A stretch of 63,150 nt of DNA, taken from positions 1-63,150 of IMG/VR virus record IMGVR_UViG_3300027872_000005; one strand, written 5' to 3'. The stretch is from a virus. A program made the translations under genes and the position numbers. Of the stretch, positions 46,195 to 53,754 are shown piece after piece (within the stretch, counting starts at the first letter, position 1; every line of letters starts with the position of its first letter). The notes beneath the pieces are model-generated. The model worked only from the letters and a program-made list of their open reading frames with translations. It was not told where the DNA came from and made no database searches.

Positions 46195-46623
46195 ATGTGG
46201 GCTCGGATCACGAAAGCATGGAAGCCGATAAGCGGTATCCTGTCAGCGTTTATTTTGGTGACGGTGGTGATCGCGGCCTGGAAGGGATTGCCGAGCCCGC
46301 CGCTGCTGGCGTCCGATGTCGAGGTTGCGATCGAGGTTGCGGCTGCGATCAAGCCGGTGATTGATCGGGCCGCGTCCCATGAACCAAAACTGATTGAATT
46401 GGCCGGCTCCGTTGACGTTCTGAAAAAGGGCCAGAATGCTCAGGAACACGCGACCCTGCTGATCCTGCTGTCCGGTAAGGACAACCAGCTCTATCAAGTC
46501 CAACAGCAGACTTCTACTGCAGCGTCCAAAGCCCGTGAGGCGACACTGAAACGGGAAATTGAAGCACTGAACCGGTCAATCATCCGCGTCGAGTGCAAAA
46601 TCCAGACGGGTAGAGATTGCTAA
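46195..46623 (+). CDS. Membrane-anchored coiled-coil lysis protein (142 aa)
   Basis: One N-terminal transmembrane helix (ILSAFILVTVVIAAWKG) followed by a periplasmic helical domain with heptad-like pattern to the end. The topology fits an inner-membrane spanin or another lysis accessory. Its stop overlaps the next start (TAATG). Confidence 0.5.
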   Translation: MWARITKAWKPISGILSAFILVTVVIAAWKGLPSPPLLASDVEVAIEVAAAIKPVIDRAASHEPKLIELAGSVDVLKKGQNAQEHATLLILLSGKDNQLYQVQQQTSTAASKAREATLKREIEALNRSIIRVECKIQTGRDC

Positions 46624-46874
46624 TGTTTTTGATCAAAGCCTTCCTTGGCAAATCGTGGATCTACATTGCCGCTGCAGTTGCGATCGCGGCGGTCTATGCG
46701 CGGCAGATTTTCAAAGCCCGTCGCGCCGGCGCCAAAGCCGAGCGTGACAAGCAGGTGCAACAACGCTTGCGCGACATGCGAGCCTCCCGTGACGCTATTG
46801 ATGCCTCGCGACGGCTCACAGACGACGAGGTACGCGCACAACTGAAAAAACGGCATGGAGGGACCAAGAAATGA
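46623..46874 (+). CDS. Inner-membrane spanin-like protein (83 aa)
   Basis: N-terminal membrane helix (WIYIAAAVAIAAVYA), then a highly charged helix of about 55 residues with basic and acidic heptads. Followed with a four-base overlap by a small lipoprotein gene, as in two-component i-spanin/o-spanin pairs that fuse inner and outer membranes at lysis. The start at 46623 is preferred over an upstream TTG because of the TAATG overlap. Confidence 0.6.
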   Translation: MFLIKAFLGKSWIYIAAAVAIAAVYARQIFKARRAGAKAERDKQVQQRLRDMRASRDAIDASRRLTDDEVRAQLKKRHGGTKK

Positions 46875-47059
46875 AGAACGTCGCCCTATGGCTCTCCCTG
46901 GCTGTCCTGATGGGTTGCCAGACTGGGCCGGCAGCGCCGCCGACCGGTTGTGTGATCTGGTCCGAACCGCCGCTCGCGGGTGAGATCGATAAGATGTCCG
47001 TTTCTCACCTTCGCTGGCATCACGAAATTGCAACGGCAGCAGATGAGGTATGCCGATGA
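46871..47059 (+). CDS. Small lipoprotein, putative o-spanin (62 aa)
   Basis: Lipoprotein signal with lipobox LMGC (cleavage before Cys16), then a short Pro-rich stretch. The mature part of about 45 residues suits an outer-membrane spanin partner of the preceding protein. It overlaps both neighbours (ATGA). Confidence 0.6.
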   Translation: MKNVALWLSLAVLMGCQTGPAAPPTGCVIWSEPPLAGEIDKMSVSHLRWHHEIATAADEVCR

Positions 47060-47370
47060 GAAATTTATTTGTCATCCTGATGATGTTTACGTTGAGTGGA
47101 GTGACGGAAGTCGCAGGGCAAGGCTATCAGTGCGCACCGTTCAAGATTATCCGCGACGTGATGCTGAAACAATGGGGTGAAATACCAACCCATCTTGGCC
47201 AAGCCGGCGATAAAAATTCCGGCAATTTCACGGTGATTTTCACTAACAGTGAAACCAAAAGCTATACCGTCGCGATGGTTCTGAAAACCGGCATGACCTG
47301 CATCATGGCCGGTGGTCGGAACTTTCACTATCAGCCGGCACCGGAGATTGAGGATGATTTTCCCGCGTAG
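47056..47370 (+). CDS. Secreted hypothetical protein (104 aa)
   Basis: N-terminal signal peptide (MRNLFVILMMFTLSGVTEVAG), then a small alpha/beta domain with two Cys. Probably periplasmic. The start is set by the ATGA overlap with the lipoprotein gene. Function unknown; the lysis-module position suggests action at the envelope. Confidence 0.6.
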   Translation: MRNLFVILMMFTLSGVTEVAGQGYQCAPFKIIRDVMLKQWGEIPTHLGQAGDKNSGNFTVIFTNSETKSYTVAMVLKTGMTCIMAGGRNFHYQPAPEIEDDFPA

Positions 47371-47725
47371 CCTGGCGCTGCTGTTGTTGGTCTCGCCGGC
47401 TGCGGCGCAGGACTGGCGAGCCACCGGCATCGTCCTGCCGGAGTGGTATTCGGAGCAATGCTGCGGAGCTAAGGATTGCAGGCCGATCTCAGCGCGGGAA
47501 AGTCTCGCGGGCCTGTTGCGCTGGATACCGAGGGATGGCGGTGGCTGGTTGGTAACGGACACCGGGGAATTTTTTGCTGACATAGATGTCAACGGCCAGC
47601 CGAGTTCAACTATCAAGAGGTCGAGGGACTACCGCAACCACATCTGCCGAATCCCGGATGACGAGACTGAGCCGAAAGATACCTCCCGGACCATTTGCCT
47701 CTATATCGCCCCGCCCGGCCTCTAG
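47354..47725 (+). CDS. Secreted Cys-containing hypothetical protein (123 aa)
   Basis: Signal peptide (RSLALLLLVSPAAAQ) with a clear AAA-Q cleavage region. The mature protein contains CCGAKDC and two further Cys, suggesting disulphides in the periplasm. The pattern WYSEQCCGAKDCRPI is one I associate with small secreted alphaproteobacterial proteins of unknown function. The start at 47354 overlaps the previous gene by 17 bases. Confidence 0.6.
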   Translation: MIFPRSLALLLLVSPAAAQDWRATGIVLPEWYSEQCCGAKDCRPISARESLAGLLRWIPRDGGGWLVTDTGEFFADIDVNGQPSSTIKRSRDYRNHICRIPDDETEPKDTSRTICLYIAPPGL

Positions 47726-47748
47726 TAACCCTCGGAGCAGCCACGGAT

Positions 47749-47868
47749 ATGACCAACGCGGACTGGATCAGGATGGGAATTTTGATCCTGCTTGGCGTTC
47801 TCGCGATCGAGGGCGTGTTTTTGGCCACGCAACTGCAGATCATAGCATGGCAGCTAGGAGCGAATTAA
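47749..47868 (+). CDS. Small membrane protein (39 aa)
   Basis: Single hydrophobic helix (ILILLGVLAIEGVFLATQL) in a 39-residue chain, the last gene of the rightward late block. A possible small lysis or holin-regulating protein. The gene ends 11 bases before the convergent leftward operon. Confidence 0.5.
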   Translation: MTNADWIRMGILILLGVLAIEGVFLATQLQIIAWQLGAN

Positions 47869-47879
47869 ACGTAGCGTTT

Positions 47880-48236
47880 TCATGTTTGGCGCCGATATCC
47901 AACCTCACCAATAATTTCTACGGCTCTTTCCCAATCTCCTGGTGCAAAAAGAGCCAGCGCGATGGAAAACGGTTCAATGTCTTTCACCTGCCAGTAGGTC
48001 ATTTCATCACCGTAATCGTGTAGATGGGTGTGACAGGGCCTGCACATCGGGACCGTCCACTGGTCGCCGGCCTTGAGCGTACCGGACGGCGGTTTGCCAA
48101 GGCGTGGATAGGCCGGTTTCAGGTGGTGCGCGTCGGAATGTTCGGGCGTGACGCATGTGAGGCACGGCAGCGTCTTTATGAAAGCGATGTGAAGAGCATC
48201 ACGATGGCGATGGTCACGCTGCCTTGGCATCTTCAT
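47880..48236 (-). CDS. HNH nuclease-like protein (118 aa)
   Basis: Contains CLTC (residues 25-28), DAHHLKPAYPRLGKPPSG and MCRPCHTHLHDYGDE, a zinc-finger HNH pattern like DUF968/NinG-type recombination nucleases. It is the last gene of the leftward early operon with RecT/Bet, consistent with a role in processing recombination intermediates. The start at 48236 overlaps the upstream gene by 23 bases; an in-frame ATG at 48230 is possible. Confidence 0.6.
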   Translation of the reverse strand: MKMPRQRDHRHRDALHIAFIKTLPCLTCVTPEHSDAHHLKPAYPRLGKPPSGTLKAGDQWTVPMCRPCHTHLHDYGDEMTYWQVKDIEPFSIALALFAPGDWERAVEIIGEVGYRRQT

Positions 48237-48720
48237 CGTATAGCTCTGTGAGTGCAGTTTGTGGAACGAAAAAGGCCGGCTTCGACTCGCCCGGATTTTT
48301 GATCCATTCCTCGTTCGTCGCGTCTTTCCCGTATATCCATCCTTGCAGGTGCATGATGGGAGCGACCCCTGTAACCAAGACAAAACCGTGCTTCTCGAAT
48401 TTGGTCTGCAGGTCTTTTTCCCGCATGATCAGACAGTTATTATGGCGGGGCGTGTAGCGAACGTGAATGTTTGGGGCAATATCCGGTTCATCGTAATTGT
48501 GGACCGAGCCTGACCAATAACAATTTTTCCATTTGCAAACCGCCAGTTCGGCACAAGCAGCCTCAATGTCGTTGGCCAGTGCCGATAGGCCGTTCTTTTC
48601 AAATCCCGCATAGCCGTCATTGTTATCCAGCCCACAACGTATGCTCTCGGCGCGTCGATAGGCGCCGATGGCCGCTGCCATGACGTGTTCTGCGTGATCG
48701 AGTGGGATGACGATTGTCAT
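48214..48720 (-). CDS. Hypothetical protein, candidate nuclease partner of RecT (168 aa)
   Basis: Starts immediately after the RecT/Bet stop. It has helices with AACAEL, then SVHNYDEPDI, NIHVRYTPR and GFVLVTG. The order E...D...(x)V(R/K) is reminiscent of PD-(D/E)XK nucleases but the last acidic residue is replaced by His, so the call is weak. RecT-type annealing proteins usually pair with an exonuclease and none else is obvious in this operon. Confidence 0.45.
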   Translation of the reverse strand: MTIVIPLDHAEHVMAAAIGAYRRAESIRCGLDNNDGYAGFEKNGLSALANDIEAACAELAVCKWKNCYWSGSVHNYDEPDIAPNIHVRYTPRHNNCLIMREKDLQTKFEKHGFVLVTGVAPIMHLQGWIYGKDATNEEWIKNPGESKPAFFVPQTALTELYDEDAKAA

Positions 48721-48721
48721 T

Positions 48722-49840
48722 TCATTTGCCTTCCAACTTTTTGAATTGGGCGTGGTAAGCCTCGACAACCTCTTCCCAATCGGCTTCTGAGAGTTTGTCG
48801 CCGCCAAATTTCCCATTGGCGTAGGGATGCACTTCTACATTCCAATATTTCTCCAACTTTGATTGCACTTTGAAGTCCTTAAACACGCTGATCACGCCGT
48901 CCTTGAACAGATCCGGATCGCTGATCACGCCGTCTGGCTCGTGTGATCCCATCGCCTTCGTCGGTGGCGGCGGTCCTTCCTCGATAGCGGCAGCGTTTCG
49001 AGCGGCTTCCCTGGCCAGCACATCCTCAACTTCGTCCATCACTACCGCAACATCTTCTGGCATTATGTCGGTGCTTTTGCCGTTTTCCGGTACTGGTTCG
49101 TCTCGAACATTGCCAGCGCTCGACCAATCCGGAAACGGCTCATTCGGCTTTCGTTTCAGGGCTTCCGGGATGTCCGGGTAGCCTTCTACCGCCTCTGCTA
49201 CCGAATTAGGTGCGACATTCACCGTCGCAACGAGCTCGCCAGTCACATCGTCGATGACGTCTGCCTTGTAAATTATACCGGGCGCCGGCGCTTCATTCTC
49301 GACCGGCGTTACGTCTGTCATTGGGCGCACATCGATGCCAGCGCGTTCAGCTTCATCAACGTCCATGATGCCGGCAAAACCAAAGGCATAGCGGGCGGCT
49401 TGGATTGCAGATTTGTGGCGTAACATCCGGCGTTTCCATTGTTTCCACGGTTGGGTGTCGCGGTAACACTCGGCCATGTATTCGGTGACGACGATTGGGT
49501 GAGTTCGATCTTTGCGCCATATCCGACAACTGATTGAAACCAGATTGCCGTCCTGGATATTGTCGTCAAATTCGAGACCATCCATCTGCGGGTGGCTGTT
49601 CATCAGGTTCATCCAACCATCGATTGACACGATAGGCTGGATGCCACCGCCTTTTTTTGGAAAAGCGTAGATTTCCCGCGTGATCGGATTCAAGTTGTAT
49701 TCGTTTGCCACAACCAAAAATGCGGCAAATTCCTCACGAGTGCAGTTATCTGGCACCACGGTCTTGCGTAGGGTTTGCTCGAACGGCGCAGGCTCCATTC
49801 CATAACGATTGGCAACGATTGTCGTGACTGATTTGGTCAT
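48722..49840 (-). CDS. RecT/Bet-family single-strand annealing protein
   Basis: 372 residues. Residues 1-190 match the Bet/RecT core: EQTLRKTVVPDNCTREEFAAFL, LNPITREIYAFPKKGGGIQPIVSIDGWMNL and WKRRMLRHKSAIQAARYAFG. The remaining 180 residues are an acidic, probably disordered extension, longer than in typical Bet proteins (about 260 residues). It anneals complementary single strands in phage recombination and replication. It lies in the leftward early operon between a helical protein and a possible nuclease. Confidence 0.88.
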   Translation of the reverse strand: MTKSVTTIVANRYGMEPAPFEQTLRKTVVPDNCTREEFAAFLVVANEYNLNPITREIYAFPKKGGGIQPIVSIDGWMNLMNSHPQMDGLEFDDNIQDGNLVSISCRIWRKDRTHPIVVTEYMAECYRDTQPWKQWKRRMLRHKSAIQAARYAFGFAGIMDVDEAERAGIDVRPMTDVTPVENEAPAPGIIYKADVIDDVTGELVATVNVAPNSVAEAVEGYPDIPEALKRKPNEPFPDWSSAGNVRDEPVPENGKSTDIMPEDVAVVMDEVEDVLAREAARNAAAIEEGPPPPTKAMGSHEPDGVISDPDLFKDGVISVFKDFKVQSKLEKYWNVEVHPYANGKFGGDKLSEADWEEVVEAYHAQFKKLEGK

Positions 49841-49852
49841 TGGTTTGCTCCT

Positions 49853-50887
49853 TTAGACCGCGATTTTCACTTCCGAAACGCTGACGCCTGGTAAGCTGCC
49901 GCCAGCCCGCACGACCTTATCGGCGATCTTCTGCGCCAGCTCGCGCATTTCATCGTAGGTCTTGAGTTCCTCGATGAGCGCGTCGTAATCCTCGATCACT
50001 GCGACTTTCTTTTTTCTGTTTGACGTGCGCTTGCCCATCCTGCCGCCGACGCGGGTTTTGCTGGCTTCCTCGATCTCGTCTTTGCTCATTTCCGGGGAAG
50101 CTGCTTGCAGCGCCTTCTTCTTGATGTTCTCAATCGCGTCGATCAGTGTTTGCAAGGGTTTGCGCACACTGTCAGCGGCTTCCTTGGCCATTGTGAGCAT
50201 CGGTAGCCATTTCCCTTGGACATCGCTTTTGCCCTTGTCCCACGGCTCCGCTTCCAGCTTGCGCAAGCTCTCGGCTTTCTTGCGCAAATCGTTCGCCTTG
50301 TCGCGCAGATTGGCGATCCTGTCGGCGTCGTCTTTGGTTTTCAGATCGCCGGCCAAGGCTTCCTCGATAGCGCGGGAAACATCGCCTATCTCATAATGCA
50401 GCCGAACGTGTTCATCCGGCGGCTCGTTGTGGCCGATGCCGGGGGCGTCAGTGTGAAGTCTCACGTCCAAGGTTGAATCGTCCTGTAGGGCGTCTTTGAC
50501 GGCTTCTGGCGTCAGGTCGATGTCGGCGGTCTCGTCTGGCCAGCGCTCGCCGGCCATGACGCTTTCAAACAGTTCATGTTCAATCGGGTGTTCGCAACAG
50601 GAGAGAAACGTTTTCCAATGTGCATCGTCGCCTTTTTTATCAATCGGCTTCAAATTTTTTGAGCCGATCTTGACCTGCATGTTGCCGCTGGAGTTCCGCC
50701 AGATCGAGACCGGCTGCACCGAACCGTCTTTCCTTGCTATTCGATAGAATCCGGGCTGCGGCCCGTCTTTTTCGTGCCATTCTTTGATTTGACCATCCAG
50801 ATTCATCCGCCAGTGGCGGTATTGATCAACGCCGTATTTGTCGTTTGCAGCCAGGTTTCTTTTGTCGTCTGGCATCATTTTTGCCAT
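49853..50887 (-). CDS. Hypothetical coiled-coil protein upstream of RecT (344 aa)
   Basis: N-terminal domain (residues 1-125) with aromatic-rich strands, a linker containing DAPGIGHNEPPDEH, and a long helical region (about 170-275) rich in Lys, Glu and Ala, then a basic stretch (RTSNRKKK). Proteins with the GHNEPP-type linker often sit beside recT in phages but their role is unknown. It may be a recombination accessory. Confidence 0.65.
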   Translation of the reverse strand: MAKMMPDDKRNLAANDKYGVDQYRHWRMNLDGQIKEWHEKDGPQPGFYRIARKDGSVQPVSIWRNSSGNMQVKIGSKNLKPIDKKGDDAHWKTFLSCCEHPIEHELFESVMAGERWPDETADIDLTPEAVKDALQDDSTLDVRLHTDAPGIGHNEPPDEHVRLHYEIGDVSRAIEEALAGDLKTKDDADRIANLRDKANDLRKKAESLRKLEAEPWDKGKSDVQGKWLPMLTMAKEAADSVRKPLQTLIDAIENIKKKALQAASPEMSKDEIEEASKTRVGGRMGKRTSNRKKKVAVIEDYDALIEELKTYDEMRELAQKIADKVVRAGGSLPGVSVSEVKIAV

Positions 50888-50890
50888 CGT

Positions 50891-51256
50891 TCATTCCTTC
50901 GTGTCTTGATTGTCGTTTGCTTGTTCTGTCGATCGTTTTTTCACGCCAGTCTTGAAAATCACTGTTTCCAGCGCTTTGATCTGTACCTCGCTGGTCAACC
51001 GGGTGGTGGCCATTATCACGGCGGACGCATCCTGGCCCTGCATCGCGTTTAAGGCTGTAACGCCGAGCAATTCGCCGAATTGCTGGATCACTATGCCGAT
51101 GATTTTCTGGACCTCCGTGCCACGGTGCAGCTCGGCGATGAACCAATCCTCGTAGGGAAATATAACGGCGAGATTCAGCCGCGCCTCTAGTCCGCGATTC
51201 GTTGGCTCATTCTGAAATCGCTTGGCGTTGATTTTTCTGATATCGGGTTTTGGCAT
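50891..51256 (-). CDS. Hypothetical protein (121 aa)
   Basis: First gene behind the putative leftward promoter at 51274-51302, with an AGGAG ribosome-binding site. Basic N-terminus, helical centre, charged C-terminus. No family recognised. Part of the early recombination operon. Confidence 0.65.
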   Translation of the reverse strand: MPKPDIRKINAKRFQNEPTNRGLEARLNLAVIFPYEDWFIAELHRGTEVQKIIGIVIQQFGELLGVTALNAMQGQDASAVIMATTRLTSEVQIKALETVIFKTGVKKRSTEQANDNQDTKE

Positions 51257-51273
51257 GGGGATTCTCCTGTGTT

Positions 51274-51302
51274 CTTATTGCATCGGCAACGTTAATTATC
51301 AA
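51274..51302 (-). promoter_or_regulatory. Leftward promoter with operator in its spacer
   Basis: Read leftward, TTGATA, a 17-base spacer and AATAAG form a moderate sigma70-type promoter. The spacer contains the motif GGCAACGTT (51285-51293 on the plus strand). It lies just downstream of the HTH gene and drives the recT operon start. Confidence 0.55.
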
Positions 51303-51303
51303 G

Positions 51304-51495
51304 CTATCCGGCTTTTAATTCGATATATAAATTCATCAGAATTTCAATGGTTTTCGACACCGCCCTGGCTGAGTCCATATCCGGGTGCATCCGCATGTGC
51401 GCGATCGAATGGAAGGAAACGCCGAGCGCTGTGGCGGCTTCCGGGTTTGTCCATCCCATTTCCCTTTGTGCGGCCCTGAATTGTTCGTGGGTCAT
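51304..51495 (-). CDS. HTH transcriptional regulator (63 aa)
   Basis: Short protein MTHEQFRAAQREMGWTNPEAATALGVSFHSIAHMR...: a helix-turn-helix with the EAATALGVS turn typical of XRE/Cro-like DNA-binding domains and no other domain. The start at 51495 overlaps the upstream gene stop (ATGA) and has a GGAG site. It lies directly upstream of an operator-bearing promoter, so it is a candidate to bind that site. Confidence 0.7.
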   Translation of the reverse strand: MTHEQFRAAQREMGWTNPEAATALGVSFHSIAHMRMHPDMDSARAVSKTIEILMNLYIELKAG

Positions 51496-51827
51496 TCCAG
51501 TGCTCCCAGGCTTCGCATGTTGCTCTGTTCCGTCCGCCACAGTTCGAGGTTGATCTCGTGGCGTTTGCGTTCAAAGCGCAGGTTCGCTTCGTAGCCAACC
51601 GCCTTGGCTCGTTCTTCGTGCGCGGCTTTCGTGCTGGCGTGGGTTGTGGCCAGCGCCTTGCGTTCTTCGTTGTTGCCTTCGGAGAGCAGAAACACAGCGG
51701 CCGTGGTTTCCTTCACCAGAAATTCAGTGCGTTCTTTGTGGCCGGTGGCGAGGCCAGACTCTTCGCTGTTGTCTCGCAGCCAGTCTACCGCTTCCTGCAC
51801 CATTTCATCGGTGATCAGTTGCCTCAT
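51492..51827 (-). CDS. Conserved phage protein (111 aa)
   Basis: Helical, charged protein (EAVDWLRDNSEESG, EFLVKETTAAVFLL, LRFERKRHEINLELWR) of a type common in early operons of alphaproteobacterial phages; function unknown. Both ends overlap neighbours by four bases. Confidence 0.65.
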   Translation of the reverse strand: MRQLITDEMVQEAVDWLRDNSEESGLATGHKERTEFLVKETTAAVFLLSEGNNEERKALATTHASTKAAHEERAKAVGYEANLRFERKRHEINLELWRTEQSNMRSLGALE

Positions 51828-52084
51828 TCCTCGCCCTCGCGGTCTCGCTGCTCATCACGAAGGTAATCGCCGCGATCCTGTTCGGCACCTGCTGCTTCTT
51901 CCGATAGTGCCTCTTGGATCGCTTCGTCGTATTCAATATCGATTCTGTTCCAATCAATCTTCTGATGTTCGATGCCGGCATCCTCGAAAAAACCTTCGTT
52001 GATCCCAACATCCGGCTCAGCTCGGCACCATTTGCCTGAGACTGAAACTTCGATCTCTATGGTGATCGTTCCTGTCGTTTTCAT
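51824..52084 (-). CDS. Hypothetical acidic protein (86 aa)
   Basis: Beta-rich start (TGTITIEIEVSVSGKW) and a strongly acidic helical C-terminus. The start at 52084 is chosen for its ATGA overlap with the upstream gene. Unknown function. Confidence 0.6.
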   Translation of the reverse strand: MKTTGTITIEIEVSVSGKWCRAEPDVGINEGFFEDAGIEHQKIDWNRIDIEYDEAIQEALSEEAAGAEQDRGDYLRDEQRDREGEE

Positions 52085-52356
52085 GTTTTTGCTTCTTGCC
52101 ATCCTGCCGCGTCCTTGACCGGCGTGGTTTTGTACTCGCCCAGGCTGGCGCGGCGGATCAGTTCACCGGGGTACAGTTTGATCTCGCCGGTCCATTTCTG
52201 TGACCGATTGCTCCATTTCAGGACGCGGACAAATCCAGTCTTGTCGCGCCGGTGAACCAGCGCATATTGGCTCCCTCCCTGAGTGCCATACTGGACAACG
52301 ATGCCGTCGCCACGACGGACTTTCTGGTAGATTTCAAAGCCTGAGATTTTGGTCAT
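52081..52356 (-). CDS. Hypothetical protein (91 aa)
   Basis: Small basic beta-rich protein (IVVQYGTQGGSQYALVHRRDKTGFVRVLKW); resembles small nucleic-acid-binding folds but no family is certain. Overlaps the next gene by four bases. Confidence 0.6.
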   Translation of the reverse strand: MTKISGFEIYQKVRRGDGIVVQYGTQGGSQYALVHRRDKTGFVRVLKWSNRSQKWTGEIKLYPGELIRRASLGEYKTTPVKDAAGWQEAKT

Positions 52357-52418
52357 TTCTTGCTCCTTGTTGGTTGGGTAAACGCGAACCGCCGCAACGC
52401 GCGACGGCTCTGGTTCAC

Positions 52419-52799
52419 TCAGCCACGGATCTGGATCATGCCACGACGGCTCTGGTAGGCTTCTAAGGCTTCTTGGTCAGTTTCAGGGGGGGCATTTGCT
52501 CCTTTGGTTCCATCGTATGTTCCTAAAATTCCACCGATCATCTGAACAGTAAGAGCATCATCGATCATTGGCTGTAAGTCGAAGTCGGCCAAGGGGTGGT
52601 TGTCCTCGATTACCTCGACCAAAACCATCGTCTCGGTGTTGCCAAGAGGGCCGTGGATGCGGACGCGCTTGTAGATCATGGCATCGTTGCCAAGCTGCCG
52701 ATTAACCTCGATAGCTTCGTCGCCTGTCTCGTGAACACTCCACAAGCCTTGATCGGCTTCCTTGCACCAGTGCATCAAAATGTAGTCAGTGGTTTTCAT
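52419..52799 (-). CDS. Hypothetical protein (126 aa)
   Basis: Early-operon protein with two beta-rich halves (YILMHWCKEADQGLWSVHE, MVLVEVIEDNHPL). The start at 52799 is set by a GGGAG site; it overlaps the small membrane-protein gene upstream. Function unknown. Confidence 0.6.
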   Translation of the reverse strand: MKTTDYILMHWCKEADQGLWSVHETGDEAIEVNRQLGNDAMIYKRVRIHGPLGNTETMVLVEVIEDNHPLADFDLQPMIDDALTVQMIGGILGTYDGTKGANAPPETDQEALEAYQSRRGMIQIRG

Positions 52800-52950
52800 G
52801 TCGTTGCTCCCTGATGGCCTTGACGGCCTTTTGGTATTCGGCCCATTTCTGGTCAAAATCCCGTTTCCAAGAATAGTAGTCCGCGACGAGGATAATCACG
52901 CCGCCGACCACCATGATGATGATGAGGTAGAAGAAAGGGTCGGAGGTCAT
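52786..52950 (-). CDS. Small membrane protein (54 aa)
   Basis: A 54-residue gene with one transmembrane helix (FYLIIIMVVGGVIILVADYY) followed by a charged helix. It overlaps the genes on both sides (4 and 14 bases), a strong sign of translation. Early phage membrane proteins of this kind can be exclusion or regulatory factors; the role here is unknown. Confidence 0.6.
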   Translation of the reverse strand: MTSDPFFYLIIIMVVGGVIILVADYYSWKRDFDQKWAEYQKAVKAIREQRHENH

Positions 52951-53156
52951 GGTCTTGTGCTCCGCGCCATATCGACAAGATCGACCTGGCGGCTGTCATC
53001 GCCGAATAAGCCGTCGTCAGCCTGCTTCTGCGCTTTCTTGGGTTTCAGTGGCTCGTCGGCCAGGCGCTGCGCCTGTTGCGCTTCGCTGATCCGCTCAGCA
53101 CCCGGCAGGACACCTTGCGGCCTCCCATCGGCACCTAGTTCAAGTTCTGTGTTCAT
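52947..53156 (-). CDS. Early protein sharing a segment with the 1413-residue polyvalent protein (69 aa)
   Basis: Residues 11-65 align without gaps to residues 1306-1358 of the polyvalent protein at 20023, about two thirds identical by eye, with the shared landmarks PQGVLPG, AQR.AD..LKPK and GLF.DDSRQVD. The start at 53156 has an AGGAG site. The function is unknown, but the segment must be useful both as a free early peptide and inside a virion protein. Confidence 0.75.
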   Translation of the reverse strand: MNTELELGADGRPQGVLPGAERISEAQQAQRLADEPLKPKKAQKQADDGLFGDDSRQVDLVDMARSTRP

Positions 53157-53166
53157 GTGCTTGCTC

Positions 53167-53391
53167 CTAGAATGTGCAACAGCCGCAGCATGGTGCATCT
53201 TCGCACCGCCCGCGCCTGTTCTGGTAGAATGTGCCGCCGCTTGTCTGAACGACTGTGACCGCCGGCGCGTCTTCGTCGGCGCAAGCTAGATGCGCGACTT
53301 GCCAGCCTCGACCTACCCGGCGCAGTGTCCCGGCTTTGGCCGCAACGGGACCATTGCAATGCTCGCAAGTCCCAGCATAACGATTCAACAT
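53167..53391 (-). CDS. Small zinc-binding protein (74 aa)
   Basis: Begins MLNRYAGTCEHCNGPV and ends NRRGRCEDAPCCGCCTF: two Cys pairs plus H-x-x-C suggest two metal sites. This is a recognisable family of tiny early proteins of alphaproteobacterial phages. It is the first gene of the leftward operon, opposite the regulator, with an AGGAG site. Confidence 0.7.
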   Translation of the reverse strand: MLNRYAGTCEHCNGPVAAKAGTLRRVGRGWQVAHLACADEDAPAVTVVQTSGGTFYQNRRGRCEDAPCCGCCTF

Positions 53392-53508
53392 GGTTTTGCT
53401 CCTGTTTCAGATGGCTACAACCTATGCCAATATAGCATCATTGTAAACCCGGCAACGTTAATTTATTGTCTGCGCCGAAACGTTGCCGAAACGATGGAGA
53501 ATTGATCG
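53392..53508. promoter_or_regulatory. Divergent early control region with paired operators
   Basis: 117 bases between divergent operons. GGCAACGTT (53451-53459) and its inverse AACGTTGCC (53479-53487) form an inverted pair. Rightward, TTGTAA (53441-53446), a 17-base spacer and TATTGT (53464-53469) make a promoter whose spacer contains the first operator; the second lies just downstream of the -10. A leftward TTGCCG/TATATT pair with a short spacer may serve the opposite operon. Confidence 0.65.
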
Positions 53509-53742
53509 ATGGGACGCATAAAACGTCATCGCAGCAAAACCGAGATTGATGCATTAGTGGATGCGATTTCGAACCTGGGCGGCGAACTCGCGGCATCAAT
53601 CGCAATCGGAAATATCAGCAAAGCCGCTGTGCAAAAATGGCACATCAGCGGTGTACCGGCGGAACGCTGCGCTGATCTGGAACGGCTCAGCGGCGTACCC
53701 AAGGGGCTGTTAAGGCCGGATTTGTTTGAGCTGCCGGCATGA
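53509..53742 (+). CDS. Cro/YdaS-like transcriptional regulator (77 aa)
   Basis: 77 residues with a helix-turn-helix of the YdaS/Cro type: GGELAASIAIGNISKAAVQKW (about residues 24-44) and the recognition-helix flank VPAERCADLERLSG followed by LRPDLF, the usual YdaS ending. It is the first rightward early gene, 22 bases behind an inverted operator pair, so autoregulation and control of the divergent operon are likely. Confidence 0.8.
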   Translation: MGRIKRHRSKTEIDALVDAISNLGGELAASIAIGNISKAAVQKWHISGVPAERCADLERLSGVPKGLLRPDLFELPA

Positions 53743-53754
53743 GAAGGAGCAAAC

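Noticed and set aside
47866-47880. Short palindrome AAACGTAGCGTTT between convergent operons as a bidirectional terminator
   Set aside because: Only five base pairs and no GC-rich stem; too weak to call.
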